This document shows positions 15,571-24,033 of a DNA stretch of 64,000 nt, piece after piece. The DNA is taken from positions 1 to 64,000 of the forward strand of contig NZ_VBWP01000001.1 in assembly GCF_005771635.1 (NCBI RefSeq), written 5' to 3'. Source of the DNA: Culicoidibacter larvae (GTDB lineage Bacteria; Bacillota_I; Bacilli_A; Culicoidibacterales; Culicoidibacteraceae). The position numbers were made by a program, and so were the translations under genes. Each line of letters begins with the position of its first letter. Position 1 is the first letter of the stretch. Under the pieces are notes generated by a model. That model was not told the DNA's origin and did no database searches. It saw only the letters and a list, made by a program, of their open reading frames with translations.

Positions 15571-16935
15571 TTATTTTTCCTTTCGATCAGTCTTCGCTAA
15601 CATTTGCTTGGCGATGAATGATGTATCAAAGTTTCCAAGTATAAAACTTGGATGGTTAATAATTGAATACTGGAAGTCAATATTATTTTTGATATCAAAA
15701 ATAATAAACTCTTCTAATGCACGACGCATCTTTGCGAGTGCTTCTTCACGGTCTTGACCGTAAACAATCAGCTTGGCAATCATTGAATCGTATGTTGGCG
15801 GAACTGTATATCCTTGATATACAGCACTGTCAATACGTATGCCGTTACCGCCTGGCAACACTAATGTGCTGATTTTTCCCGGGCTCGGGCGGAAATCATG
15901 CTCGGGGTCTTCGGCATTAATCCGACACTCAATCGCATGACCGCGAATTTGAATATTCTTTTGCGTGAATGGCAACTCCATTCCTGCGGCAATGCGGATT
16001 TGTTCTTTAACCAAATCGATGCCAGTTATCATCTCCGTTACCGGGTGTTCAACTTGAATACGGGTGTTCATTTCGATGAAGTAGTAGTTGTTTTCTTTAT
16101 CAACTAAGAACTCAATAGTTCCGGCGTTACGGTATTTTACATTTTTAGCCAGCTTCACGGCGTCGTTACCCATACGCGCCCGCAATTTATCATCAAGAAA
16201 AACTGATGGTGCTTCTTCAATCATTTTTTGGTTACGGCGTTGCACTGAGCAATCACGTTCACCTAAATGCACAACATGCCCATGATGATCAGCTAAAATC
16301 TGGAACTCAATATGTTTTGGCTCAACAATAAATTTTTCCATATATACGGTTTCATCACCAAACGCTGCCTGGGCTTCCATTTGGGCCGCTTTTATCATAG
16401 CTTCAAGATCAATTTCACGCTCGACGATACGCATACCTTTTCCGCCACCGCCGCTTACTGCTTTAATCAGCACCGGATATTGAATACGTTTAGCTAATTC
16501 TTTAGCTTCTTTTAAATCAGTGAGAATTCCATCGCTTCCGGGAACAACCGGAACTTTGGCACGCATTGCAGTATCACGTGCTTGCGCTTTATCACCCATT
16601 TTTTCAATTGTTTCTGATTTTGGGCCAATAAAAACAATGCCGCACTCTTCGCAGCGCCCGACAAATTCAGCATTTTCTGATAAGAAACCAAAACCGGGGT
16701 GAATTGCTTGTGCACCCGTTGAAATCGCTGCACTTAAAATCGCAGTCATATTCAAGTAGCTTTCCGTTGCTTTAGCCGGTCCAACACAAATTGCCTGGTC
16801 AGCTAATTGAACGTGCAACGCATCTTCGTCACCTTTGGCGTAGATGGCAACTGTCTCAATACCCATTTCATTACAAGCGCGAATAATACGAACCGCAATT
16901 TCGCCCCGATTGGCTATTAATATTTTTGTAAACAT
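15571..16935 (-). CDS. accC: Biotin carboxylase subunit of acetyl-CoA carboxylase
   Basis: A 454-residue ATP-grasp enzyme that carboxylates the biotin of AccB. The N-terminal domain begins KILIANRGEIAVRIIRAC. The ATP-grasp glycine loop is KAVSGGGGKGMRIV, and the catalytic region includes HIEFQILADHHGHVVHLGERDCSVQRRNQK and EMNTRIQVEHPVTE. Length is normal for bacterial AccC (about 450). A 163-base gap holding a long palindromic repeat separates it from accB, which is unusual because accB and accC normally sit side by side. Confidence 0.96.
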   Translation of the reverse strand: MFTKILIANRGEIAVRIIRACNEMGIETVAIYAKGDEDALHVQLADQAICVGPAKATESYLNMTAILSAAISTGAQAIHPGFGFLSENAEFVGRCEECGIVFIGPKSETIEKMGDKAQARDTAMRAKVPVVPGSDGILTDLKEAKELAKRIQYPVLIKAVSGGGGKGMRIVEREIDLEAMIKAAQMEAQAAFGDETVYMEKFIVEPKHIEFQILADHHGHVVHLGERDCSVQRRNQKMIEEAPSVFLDDKLRARMGNDAVKLAKNVKYRNAGTIEFLVDKENNYYFIEMNTRIQVEHPVTEMITGIDLVKEQIRIAAGMELPFTQKNIQIRGHAIECRINAEDPEHDFRPSPGKISTLVLPGGNGIRIDSAVYQGYTVPPTYDSMIAKLIVYGQDREEALAKMRRALEEFIIFDIKNNIDFQYSIINHPSFILGNFDTSFIAKQMLAKTDRKEK

Positions 16936-16960
16936 GTGTTATACTCCAACCTTTCGTGTC

Positions 16961-17084
16961 AAAGCATTGAGAAACGCTCGCAATCTTTAAAAATTAATAA
17001 AAATTGCTCGGTCACGTATGTTAGAATACGCTCCCTCCCAATTTTCATCAATTTCCTTTGATTTCAAGCGTTTTCAAATACTTT
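16961..17084 (-). repeat. Long palindromic intergenic element, family 1, copy B
   Basis: About 124 bases. On the minus strand AAAGTATTTGAAAACGCTTG forms the left arm and GATTGCGAGCGTTTCTCAA the right arm, so AAAGTATT pairs with AATGCTTT. The centre is GGAGCGTAT-TCTAAC-ATACGTGA. It matches copies A and C in the core, but its outer stem sequence differs while still being self-complementary. It lies between accB and accC in mRNA-sense orientation. Confidence 0.85.
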
Positions 17085-17098
17085 GCTTAATTTATTAA

Positions 17099-17545
17099 TT
17101 AGGCTTCAAATTCAAAGATTGGTTGATCAAAAGCAATAACATCGCCATTCTCAACACAAACCTTAGAGATTGTTCCTGCGAAAGGTGCTTGAATTTCGTT
17201 CATAACTTTCATCGCTTCAATAATGCAAAGCACTTCTCCTTCAGCAACTTTTTGACCGACTTTAGCAAAAGGCGGGTCAGTTGGTGATGCTGCCGAATAA
17301 AATGTTCCTACTAGTGGCGAAAGCACTTCTTTGCCTTTGTTGCTTGGTGCGTCGTTAGCTGCCGCTGCGTTAGTTGTCTCAACTACAGGTTGTACCGGCA
17401 TAGCTTGTGGCATTGGTGCAAGAACCGTTGCTCCTTGTACATCACGCTCAAGACGAATTTTTGTATCTTTTTCAGCTATTTCGATTGCTGTTAAATCACT
17501 TTCTGAGAATAAGTCCATAACCTCTTTGATTTTTTTAATATCCAT
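17099..17545 (-). CDS. accB: Biotin carboxyl carrier protein of acetyl-CoA carboxylase
   Basis: A 148-residue carrier with a charged N-terminal segment, an Ala/Pro-rich linker (residues 38-70) and a C-terminal biotinyl domain. Biotin is attached at Lys113 in CIIEAMKVMNEIQ. The thumb loop PTDPPFAKVG is present. It is the first gene of the operon, with an AGGAGG site and its own promoter about 140 bases upstream behind a structured leader. Confidence 0.95.
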   Translation of the reverse strand: MDIKKIKEVMDLFSESDLTAIEIAEKDTKIRLERDVQGATVLAPMPQAMPVQPVVETTNAAAANDAPSNKGKEVLSPLVGTFYSAASPTDPPFAKVGQKVAEGEVLCIIEAMKVMNEIQAPFAGTISKVCVENGDVIAFDQPIFEFEA

Positions 17546-17580
17546 AATATTAAAAATCCTCCTATTCGATATCCGAAAAT

Positions 17581-17685
17581 TTGTTTAGCTACAAAGTAAA
17601 CTCGGTGTCCTTACGGGAAAGTCTGTTTCCCCGGAAGGACACTCGGCTTTCGCTGAAGAAGTGAAAAAAATTTTGTTTACTTCAT
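17581..17685 (-). promoter_or_regulatory. Structured 5' leader of the accB operon (possible family 2 copy F)
   Basis: Starting almost at the predicted transcript start, AAGTAAAC (17675-17682) pairs perfectly with GTTTACTT (17594-17601). Inside it GTGTCCTT/AAGGACAC extended by CCGGG/CCCG makes a second strong hairpin. The block AAATTTTTTTCACTTC...GCGAAAGCCGAG resembles the left part of the tRNA-spacer elements at 5941 and 7622. No T-run follows, so it is not a plain terminator. It could be a protein-binding or ligand-sensing leader, or simply a repeat. Confidence 0.5.
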
Positions 17686-17701
17686 GTATATGATATATAA
17701 T
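17673..17701 (+). promoter_or_regulatory. Promoter of fabV
   Basis: TTGTTT, 17 bases, TATAAT on the plus strand, about 57 bases before the fabV start. It overlaps the divergent accB promoter. Confidence 0.65.
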
Positions 17702-17718
17702 TATGGTATAAACGTCAA
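17690..17718 (-). promoter_or_regulatory. Promoter of the accB-fabZ operon
   Basis: On the minus strand TTGACG, exactly 17 bases, TATCAT. The -35 box overlaps the inverted repeat at 17714-17729. Confidence 0.75.
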
Positions 17719-17729
17719 ATCATTTTGAC
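17714..17729. promoter_or_regulatory. Candidate operator, inverted repeat GTCAAA-N4-TTTGAC
   Basis: A perfect 6-base inverted repeat with a 4-base centre. It covers the -35 box of the accB promoter and lies just after the predicted fabV transcript start, so one bound repressor could shut both units. FabT is the obvious candidate protein, but the match to published FabT sites is only partial. Confidence 0.5.
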
Positions 17730-17757
17730 ATTCAAAACTATAGGAGGCTTATTTTTT

Positions 17758-18963
17758 ATGATCATCAAACCGACAATCCGAATGAATGTTGCTTTCAATG
17801 CTCATCCACTCGGTTGTAAACAATATGTAGAGGAACAAATTGCATATGCAAAAACGCAGAAACCTTTTGCTGGACCAAAGAAGGTTTTAATCCTGGGGGG
17901 ATCTACCGGATATGGGCTTTCAAGCCGAATTGCTTTGGCGGTCGGCAGCAATGCTGATACCATTAATGTGTCATATGAAGCGGGCCCTGGTGGCAGCCGC
18001 ACCGGAACTGCCGGTTGGTGGAATAATGTTTATTTTGAAGAATATGCCAAAAGTGCTGGCTTGATTGCCAAAGACTTTATTGGCGACGCCTTTAGTGATG
18101 CTGCCCGCGATGCAGTTATCAACTATATTAAGAATGAATTTGGCGGAAAAATTGACTTACTGGTGTACTCAGTTGCTTCAGGAAAACGTCAAGATCCGAA
18201 AACCGGCGAAACTTATACTTCAAGTTTAAAAGTAATCGGCGAACCGTTAACCGGCGAAACCATTGATATCGGAACCGGCAACGTAATTGAACGCACGCTG
18301 GAACCAGCCGAACAAAGCGATATTGATAATACCGTGAAAGTTATGGGTGGTGCTGACTGGAAACTTTGGGTAGAAGCTTTAAATGAAGCCGGCGTCCTCG
18401 CCAACGGCTTCAAAACCGTGACTTATTCTTACATCGGACCAAAAGCGACAGAGCGCATTTACCGCAGCGGTACAATTGGCAAAGCGAAAGAAGACATGGA
18501 GCAAACTGCACATGGGTTAAATAGCTACTTGGAAAACTCTGTACACGGTATGGCTGCCAGCGTTGTCTGCAAAGCAGTGGTAACTCGTGCCAGCAGCGTC
18601 ATCCCGATTTTCCCAATGTATGGTGCCGCCTTAATGAAAGTCATGAAGGCTCACAACATCGAAGAAAAAACCGATGCGCAAATTTATCGCTTTATGCAAG
18701 AAATGCTGTATGGTGATAAACCTGAAATCGATGAAGCGGGACGCTATCGTCCGGATGCGTGGGAAATGCGCCCGGAAATCCAGGCAGAAGTTGATGCAAT
18801 TCTCGAGCAAGTAACGGCTGACAACTATCGCCAGCTCATGGACATCGATGGATTCATCGCTGACTTCATGCACCAAAATGGATTTGGATATGACAATATT
18901 GACTACGAAGCTGATTTGGATTTAGAAACTTTAAATGCTGATAATCAGTTAGAGAAACTATAA
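17758..18963 (+). CDS. fabV: Trans-2-enoyl-ACP/CoA reductase FabV
   Basis: About 401 residues; reduces the trans-2 double bond of enoyl-ACP with NADH, the last step of each elongation round. Family marks are KKVLILGGSTGYGLSSRIAL, a Rossmann-type site near residue 55, AGTAGWWNN-like GTAGWWNNVYFEEYAK, and the FabV catalytic Tyr-x8-Lys in IYRSGTIGKAK. Length matches FabV (about 400), not FabI or FabK. The start is the ATG after AGGAGG at 17742-17747. It diverges from the accB operon, which has no enoyl reductase of its own, so FabV is probably the cell's main enzyme for this step. FabV enzymes are typically insensitive to triclosan. Confidence 0.94.
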   Translation: MIIKPTIRMNVAFNAHPLGCKQYVEEQIAYAKTQKPFAGPKKVLILGGSTGYGLSSRIALAVGSNADTINVSYEAGPGGSRTGTAGWWNNVYFEEYAKSAGLIAKDFIGDAFSDAARDAVINYIKNEFGGKIDLLVYSVASGKRQDPKTGETYTSSLKVIGEPLTGETIDIGTGNVIERTLEPAEQSDIDNTVKVMGGADWKLWVEALNEAGVLANGFKTVTYSYIGPKATERIYRSGTIGKAKEDMEQTAHGLNSYLENSVHGMAASVVCKAVVTRASSVIPIFPMYGAALMKVMKAHNIEEKTDAQIYRFMQEMLYGDKPEIDEAGRYRPDAWEMRPEIQAEVDAILEQVTADNYRQLMDIDGFIADFMHQNGFGYDNIDYEADLDLETLNADNQLEKL

Positions 18964-18968
18964 AAAAG

Positions 18969-19003
18969 AAAAGGCGATACGGCCAGAAGCTGTATCGCCT
19001 TTT
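18969..19003. terminator. Bidirectional terminator between fabV and the iron importer
   Basis: AAGGCGATAC pairs with GTATCGCCTT, with an A-run on the left and TTTTTCTTT on the right. It serves both converging units. Confidence 0.9.
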
Positions 19004-19006
19004 TCT

Positions 19007-19789
19007 TTATAATAAATCATATGTAATGCAAATATTTTTCCCGGTTCTTGGATCAGCGACAATCTCGCCGTCAATATTAAATACTTCTCGCAATACTTCT
19101 TTTTCCATGACATCATTTGCCGGACCATATTTTACAATCTGTCCGTCTTTCATGGCAATCATGTTATCAGCAAATCGCGCCGCCAAATTTAAATCGTGCA
19201 ACACCATGACGATGGTGCGTTCTTCTTCCTGATTCAAGGCGTGCAACAACTGCAAAACTTCAAGCTGATGTGCTAAGTCCAAATAAGTTGTTGGCTCATC
19301 CAGCAAGATTAAGTCGGTTTCTTGCGCGACTGCCAGCGCAATCCAGACACGCTGGCGCTGGCCGCCCGAAAGGGCGTCAAGTGAACAATTGCGCAACGCA
19401 GTGATGCCGGTTGCTTCAAGTGCCCAGTCAATGACTTTCTTGTCAGCTTCTTGCAAGCGGCCAAAGCCGCTTTGATGCGGATAACGACCGTAAGCAATAA
19501 GCTCCTCAACCGTCATCCCGTTTGGTGCTTCCGGCGATTGCGGCAGAATCGCCATTTGTTTAGCAACCTCTTTAGTAGTTTGTTTTGATAAAGCAAGATC
19601 ATTTAGGATTATTTCACCGCTAACGGGTTTTATAATCCTAGCTAAAGCTTTAAGCAACGTCGATTTACCACATCCATTCGGGCCGATAATAACCGTTATT
19701 TGCCCTTTTGGAATCAGCAAATTCATTTCTTCAATAATTTTGTGCCCTTCATAGGCCACATCAATATTTCTGGTTTCTAAGCTATACAT
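19007..19789 (-). CDS. Iron-siderophore ABC transporter ATPase (FecE/FepC type)
   Basis: A 260-residue ATPase that drives ferric-siderophore or haem import. Walker A GPNGCGKSTLLKAL, Q-loop PQSPEAPNGMTVEEL, signature LSGGQRQR, Walker B LILLDEPTTYLDLA and the switch His in VLHDLNLAARF are all present. The start was set at the ATG after AGGAGGTG; the open frame runs 51 codons further upstream, but that part overlaps the permease gene and has no family match. It is the last gene of a four-gene importer operon. Confidence 0.93.
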   Translation of the reverse strand: MYSLETRNIDVAYEGHKIIEEMNLLIPKGQITVIIGPNGCGKSTLLKALARIIKPVSGEIILNDLALSKQTTKEVAKQMAILPQSPEAPNGMTVEELIAYGRYPHQSGFGRLQEADKKVIDWALEATGITALRNCSLDALSGGQRQRVWIALAVAQETDLILLDEPTTYLDLAHQLEVLQLLHALNQEEERTIVMVLHDLNLAARFADNMIAMKDGQIVKYGPANDVMEKEVLREVFNIDGEIVADPRTGKNICITYDLL

Positions 19790-19803
19790 GCAATCACCTC
19801 CTG

Positions 19804-20805
19804 TTAATTCTTCGCACGCATGAGTAAATATAAGAAGTATGGCGCGCCGATAATCGCGACAATAATTCCGGTCGGCACTTCCATTGGCTGCAAAATAATT
19901 CGCCCTAAAGTGTCCGCCAGCAATACTAAAATTGCACCACACAACGCCGAAGTCGGTAACAGATACTTATGATTAGAACCAACCAGCGACCGGGCAACAT
20001 GCGGCCCAATCAAACCAACAAACGCAATATTCCCGCCGGCAGCAACACAAACCCCGGCTAAAAGCGCTGCAATTAACAAGAATAGCAACCGCTGCCGATT
20101 AATATTAACGCCAAGTCCCAGCGCCATATCATCACCTAAAGTAATTGCATTGAGCACACGGCTTTTGTAGAAAACGAAGCCAAAGAGGATGACAATCACC
20201 GGCACGGTAATTGCCACGCTCAACCAAGAAGCATTCCACACATTACCAGCAAGCCAGATGGAAATCAAACGATACTGCTCCTCGCTGAGTCGCAGCGAAA
20301 GCGCCGTTGAAGCCGCCAGCAACCCGCTGCCGACACCAACTCCGGTTAACACTAGCCGCGTTGCTGAGGTTACATGGCCTCGCTTGTAGCTCAGCCCGTA
20401 CACCAGCGCCATCGCGGCGATTGCACCGCCAAAAGCAATAATTGGCATCAACCAAGCCGGAGCACTGCCAAGGCCACCAAAAAATAACAGTACTAAAACA
20501 ATTGCCAAGCCGGCACCGGCATTAATACCTAAAATTCCCGGATCCGCTAAATCGTTGCGGCTTACCCCTTGCAAGATACATCCCGAAACAGCCAAACCAA
20601 TACCTATACAGATTGATAATAACATTCGTGGCAGCCGGAATTCAAACAAGATTAAATGCTGCTTACTGCTGCCCATACCGAGCAATGTTTGAATAACCTC
20701 GAATGGCGAGAGCTTTGAAACGCCCGTTGCCATACTAATCATAAATAATATAATAATCGTCAGCCCGAGGGCTGCGATTATTAATAGTTTTCTCCTACTA
20801 GTCAA
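19804..20805 (-). CDS. Iron-siderophore ABC transporter permease (FecCD family)
   Basis: A 333-residue membrane permease with eight to ten helices. Family marks are FRLPRMLLSICIGIGLAVSGCILQGVSRNDLADPGILGINAGAG and the ATPase-contact region AFVGLIGPHVARSLVGSNHKYLLPTSALCGAILVLLADTLGR. The start is TTG, supported by GGAGGTG at 9 bases. It pairs with the next permease gene to form a heterodimer channel. Confidence 0.93.
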   Translation of the reverse strand: MTSRRKLLIIAALGLTIIILFMISMATGVSKLSPFEVIQTLLGMGSSKQHLILFEFRLPRMLLSICIGIGLAVSGCILQGVSRNDLADPGILGINAGAGLAIVLVLLFFGGLGSAPAWLMPIIAFGGAIAAMALVYGLSYKRGHVTSATRLVLTGVGVGSGLLAASTALSLRLSEEQYRLISIWLAGNVWNASWLSVAITVPVIVILFGFVFYKSRVLNAITLGDDMALGLGVNINRQRLLFLLIAALLAGVCVAAGGNIAFVGLIGPHVARSLVGSNHKYLLPTSALCGAILVLLADTLGRIILQPMEVPTGIIVAIIGAPYFLYLLMRAKN

Positions 20806-20818
20806 TCAACAGCACCTC

Positions 20819-21844
20819 CTATATACCTTTAATATCTTTTCTGACCACATGCAAAAAGAATGGCACGCCAATAAGCGCAACCACTGCTCCAAGCGGCGTC
20901 TCATATGGTGCATTAATCATTCGCGCACCAAAATCCGCCAGCACTAGAAAAAGTCCGCCTAAAACTGCTGAACAAGGAATAATATAACGGTAATCAGATC
21001 CTACAAAATGCCGAACAATATGAGGAATCAGCAACCCTACAAAGCCAACTGCTCCAACTAACGAGACCGAAGCACCTGCCAAGATTAAAACAACGAGCAA
21101 CGATAGGATTTTTACTAAGCCTACACGTTGACCTAAACCAATCGCCATTTTTTCTCCAAGGCTAAGTACTGTAATTGATCGACTTAAAAGCACTGCCAAC
21201 AGCAAGCCGATAACAATAAAAGGTGTGACAAATGCTAACTGATCCCAAGTGACGATAGCTACACCGCCGGCAGTCCAGAACGCAAATCCTTGGGTTAAAT
21301 TGAAATAAAGCGCAATCGCTTGGCTGATGGCAATCATCAACATTGAAATACTGGCACCAACCAATACTAATTTTGCCGGTGTAAAAGCACCGCGTGCTGC
21401 AGCGCTAATTCCATAAATAAGCAAAAGACTTATACCAGCACCAACAAAAGATGCCGCCAACAAGCCTAATTGCGACATGGCTGGAAAAAAGGCGAAGCAA
21501 ATGGCGATGGCGAAGCCTGAACCGGCATTCAGCCCAAGCAAGCCGGCATCAGCCAACGGGTTGCGGGTTACACCCTGCATAATTGCCCCCGCCACCGAAA
21601 GTGCGGCACCAACAATTACTGCTACCAAAACCCGTGGCAAGCGTAACTCCCAAATAATCTGATGTGGCAGCAAACTCATGTCTGGCGCAAAAATTGCCTG
21701 CCATACTGTTGCCAAATCAAAATTTGCCGCCCCTAAAGAAATAGATAATGCAACGGCAAAAAGCAGTAAGACAATTCCAATCAGAATCGTCCACACTGCT
21801 TTCACATAATTATTTTTGGTTGTTATCTGTGTGCCCTTGCTCAT
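20819..21844 (-). CDS. Iron-siderophore ABC transporter permease (FecCD family)
   Basis: A 341-residue partner permease. WELRLPRVLVAVIVGAALSVAGAIMQGVTRNPLADAGLLGLNAGSG and AVGFVGLLIPHIVRHFVGSDYRYIIPCSAVLGGLFLVLADFGARM are the family signatures. The N-terminus is cytoplasmic, followed by a first helix TILIGIVLLLFAVALSISLG. It is 13 bases upstream of the second permease and 5 bases after the binding-protein gene. Confidence 0.93.
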   Translation of the reverse strand: MSKGTQITTKNNYVKAVWTILIGIVLLLFAVALSISLGAANFDLATVWQAIFAPDMSLLPHQIIWELRLPRVLVAVIVGAALSVAGAIMQGVTRNPLADAGLLGLNAGSGFAIAICFAFFPAMSQLGLLAASFVGAGISLLLIYGISAAARGAFTPAKLVLVGASISMLMIAISQAIALYFNLTQGFAFWTAGGVAIVTWDQLAFVTPFIVIGLLLAVLLSRSITVLSLGEKMAIGLGQRVGLVKILSLLVVLILAGASVSLVGAVGFVGLLIPHIVRHFVGSDYRYIIPCSAVLGGLFLVLADFGARMINAPYETPLGAVVALIGVPFFLHVVRKDIKGI

Positions 21845-21849
21845 GTCAA

Positions 21850-22776
21850 TTAATTACTCCCTGTTGTTGTTCCGGTAAAGCTATCAACAATCATGTCAAT
21901 TTGCTTATCCAAAGAGATAAAGTCAAAAGCACGAAACACATCAGAATCAACTTCATAAACCATATTATTTTTTACAGCATCTAAGCTTTTCCAAACACTG
22001 CTATCTTTCAATTGATTAGTTAAATCTTCAGCTTGCCATTGCAATAAGAAAATTCGGTCGCCGGCATATTCAGGTACAACTTCCATTGCAATCGGTGCAA
22101 AAATAACTTTTGCATCAATCAATTCTTTCTGCACGCGTTCAGGTGCTTTGAATCCCAGATCATTGTACAATAGACCACCACCGCCTTGAGTATTACCTTG
22201 AACATATATGTCACTAGGGAATACATCAAATACCGTAACCACAACACCCTCATCAATATATGATTGTAATTTTGTTTTTGCTTCAGCAATACGAGCATCA
22301 AATGCATTTAATACATTTGTTGCAGCATCTTGCCAACCGGTTACTTCGCCTAATAAAGTCATTCGCTCAGTATTCGTATAATTTGATGGTGTAATATAAA
22401 TAGTCGGTGCAATCTTAGAATACTGTTCATACTCAGATTCACTCATTGTGATAATCAGATCTGGCTCTAACTCAGCAACTTTTTCAAAAGATACCGCTCC
22501 ATAATCACCAACATTGGTTACATTATCAACCAGTCCTGCAAATTGCGGACTCTGTAACAACAAATTAGTTCCCCCGACCGGTGTAATTCCCATCGCTAGC
22601 AAGTCCCCCAAGAAATAATCAGTAACAATCTTCTCAGACTTTATCGGAATTTCAATAGTTCCCTTTTCTGACTCAAACGTACGTGTTTCTTGAGTTGGTG
22701 TAGATGTACATGCAGCAAGACTCACTGCAACTAATACAAGCGCCATAAAACCACTTGCTTTCTTGATAAAACTCAC
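21850..22776 (-). CDS. Iron-siderophore ABC transporter substrate-binding lipoprotein
   Basis: About 308 residues; a lipid-anchored receptor for a ferric siderophore. The lipoprotein signal FIKKASGFMALVLVAVSLAAC ends in the lipobox LAAC. The mature part is a class III (FhuD/BtuF-like) fold with ELEPDLIITMSESEYEQYSKIAPTIYI. The start is taken as GTG at 22776, because this places the signal peptide at the N-terminus; the ATG 18 codons upstream would bury it. A 21-bp palindrome lies 20 bases before this start. It is the first gene of the operon, so the substrate is inferred from family only. Confidence 0.88.
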   Translation of the reverse strand: MSFIKKASGFMALVLVAVSLAACTSTPTQETRTFESEKGTIEIPIKSEKIVTDYFLGDLLAMGITPVGGTNLLLQSPQFAGLVDNVTNVGDYGAVSFEKVAELEPDLIITMSESEYEQYSKIAPTIYITPSNYTNTERMTLLGEVTGWQDAATNVLNAFDARIAEAKTKLQSYIDEGVVVTVFDVFPSDIYVQGNTQGGGGLLYNDLGFKAPERVQKELIDAKVIFAPIAMEVVPEYAGDRIFLLQWQAEDLTNQLKDSSVWKSLDAVKNNMVYEVDSDVFRAFDFISLDKQIDMIVDSFTGTTTGSN

Positions 22777-22795
22777 GTTATTCACTTCTTTCCCT

Positions 22796-22816
22796 AAATT
22801 GGAACGATTCCAATTT
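22796..22816. promoter_or_regulatory. 21-bp operator-like palindrome before the iron importer
   Basis: AAATTGGAA-CGA-TTCCAATTT, perfect 9-base arms. It does not match the Fur 7-1-7 pattern. Its place in the leader just ahead of the lipoprotein start suggests a repressor or activator site. Confidence 0.6.
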
Positions 22817-23033
22817 AATACTCGTTTCATTTTTGTGATTTATGTAACAATAAATCCCAGCTCTATTAAAATAACATAGTTCTCGATACGAAGTCAAACA
22901 AAATCGTAATAATTCTGATTTAGCTTATTTGTGAAGCTTTCCTACTGAGAATTAGTGATTAATTAAATTTTTCTGATATATATTTATTCACCAAAAGATT
23001 ATAATATTTCGCTCAAATATGGTAATTTAATGG
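22817..23033. other. Divergent intergenic region
   Basis: No gene is seen between the importer operon and the divergent regulator. The minus-strand promoter could not be placed with confidence, and no clear Fur box was found. Confidence 0.5.
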
Positions 23034-23039
23034 TATAAT
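23031..23039 (+). promoter_or_regulatory. Extended -10 promoter of the HTH-TPR regulator
   Basis: TGGTATAAT, an extended -10 element, lies 50 bases before the start codon. No good -35 box is visible, which is usual for extended -10 promoters. Confidence 0.6.
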
Positions 23040-23088
23040 TTGACTAAAAATGTGATGAACAGAATAAAACCAAAAAGGAGGAAGCACT

Positions 23089-24030
23089 TTGCAACAAACT
23101 AATGATTTTACCAAAAAGCTAGGCGCAACTTTTCATCAAATCCGAATCAATAAAAGAATGTCGCAGACTCAAGTGTGTGCCGATAAATTTACCCAACCAA
23201 CATTGGCAAACATTGAGAAGGGCAACATTCGTACCTCATATGAAAACTGCATTCATATTGCCAATCAATTAAACATTGGCCTTGATGAACTCAACTACTT
23301 AGTAAACAATAGTAAAAACACCCCAGTTGAAGAAATCAACTCATTAATGCGCGGCTTTTCTGATGCGCACACCAAAGAGCGATATGAACAAATACAAAAA
23401 CTATGTTTGAAATATTATAAAGCTACTGGCAACCAAGCCTTTAAACAACTTTATAAATTAGTATCTGCTCGTAAAATCTATATTGAAGATTTTGATATTA
23501 ACCAGTCCAGAGCTCTCATCCTCGAAATATGGGATGAACTAAAAGAAATGGATAAATGGTACTTTTTTGAATTACGTCTTTTAGCCTCTGTATTTCTTGC
23601 ATTACCCTACGAGTCAGCAATTGCTGTTGCTAAACGAGCAATTGCCGACCTTGAAACATATAATCAAATTTTTGAAACCCGAGAAATTCAAGTAAAATTT
23701 TTAATCAATGCAGCCCTGCTTTCAAATATGGAACACCGATATAATGAAGCAATCATCTGGAGTAAAAGAGCACTGGACTTCGCATACACCAACAATTTGA
23801 CCTCGTTTCTATCAGGTGCTTACTACCAGCTCTTCATGTCTCACTATCAAAACAATGATAAATCCGGCGCCGAATCAGCTTTGCACCAAGCCATCGTACT
23901 TGCATTTATGCACAAACACCAGCATGTGTTGAAAAAATGGCGCAGTCAGGCAAAAAATATTTGCCGCTATCCCGAAGAAAAATTTGATATCTTGATTGAA
24001 AAAATATCACAGTTTCTAGAAAAAATATAG
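23089..24030 (+). CDS. HTH/TPR transcriptional regulator (Rgg/PlcR-like)
   Basis: A 313-residue regulator with an N-terminal XRE-type helix-turn-helix (residues 9-65: MSQTQVCADKFTQPTLANIEKGN) and a long all-helical C-terminal part in TPR-like repeats. This is the layout of Rgg, PlcR and related RRNPP proteins, which often answer to small secreted peptides. It starts at TTG after AAGGAGG with 6 bases between. Divergent placement beside the siderophore importer suggests it may control that operon. No small peptide gene was seen next to it, so the signal is unknown. Confidence 0.85.
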   Translation: MQQTNDFTKKLGATFHQIRINKRMSQTQVCADKFTQPTLANIEKGNIRTSYENCIHIANQLNIGLDELNYLVNNSKNTPVEEINSLMRGFSDAHTKERYEQIQKLCLKYYKATGNQAFKQLYKLVSARKIYIEDFDINQSRALILEIWDELKEMDKWYFFELRLLASVFLALPYESAIAVAKRAIADLETYNQIFETREIQVKFLINAALLSNMEHRYNEAIIWSKRALDFAYTNNLTSFLSGAYYQLFMSHYQNNDKSGAESALHQAIVLAFMHKHQHVLKKWRSQAKNICRYPEEKFDILIEKISQFLEKI

Positions 24031-24033
24031 TTT

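Noticed and set aside
13228-17758. FapR-type operator for the fab genes
   Set aside because: No TTAGTACCTAG-like site is visible; the regulator encoded in the operon is of the MarR type instead.
18000-18963. FabI or FabK as the enoyl reductase identity
   Set aside because: Length near 400 residues, the Tyr-x8-Lys motif and the GTAGWWNN block identify FabV.
22831-23033. Fur box upstream of the iron importer
   Set aside because: TGAGAATTAGTGATTA-type sequence is only a weak half match to the 7-1-7 Fur pattern.
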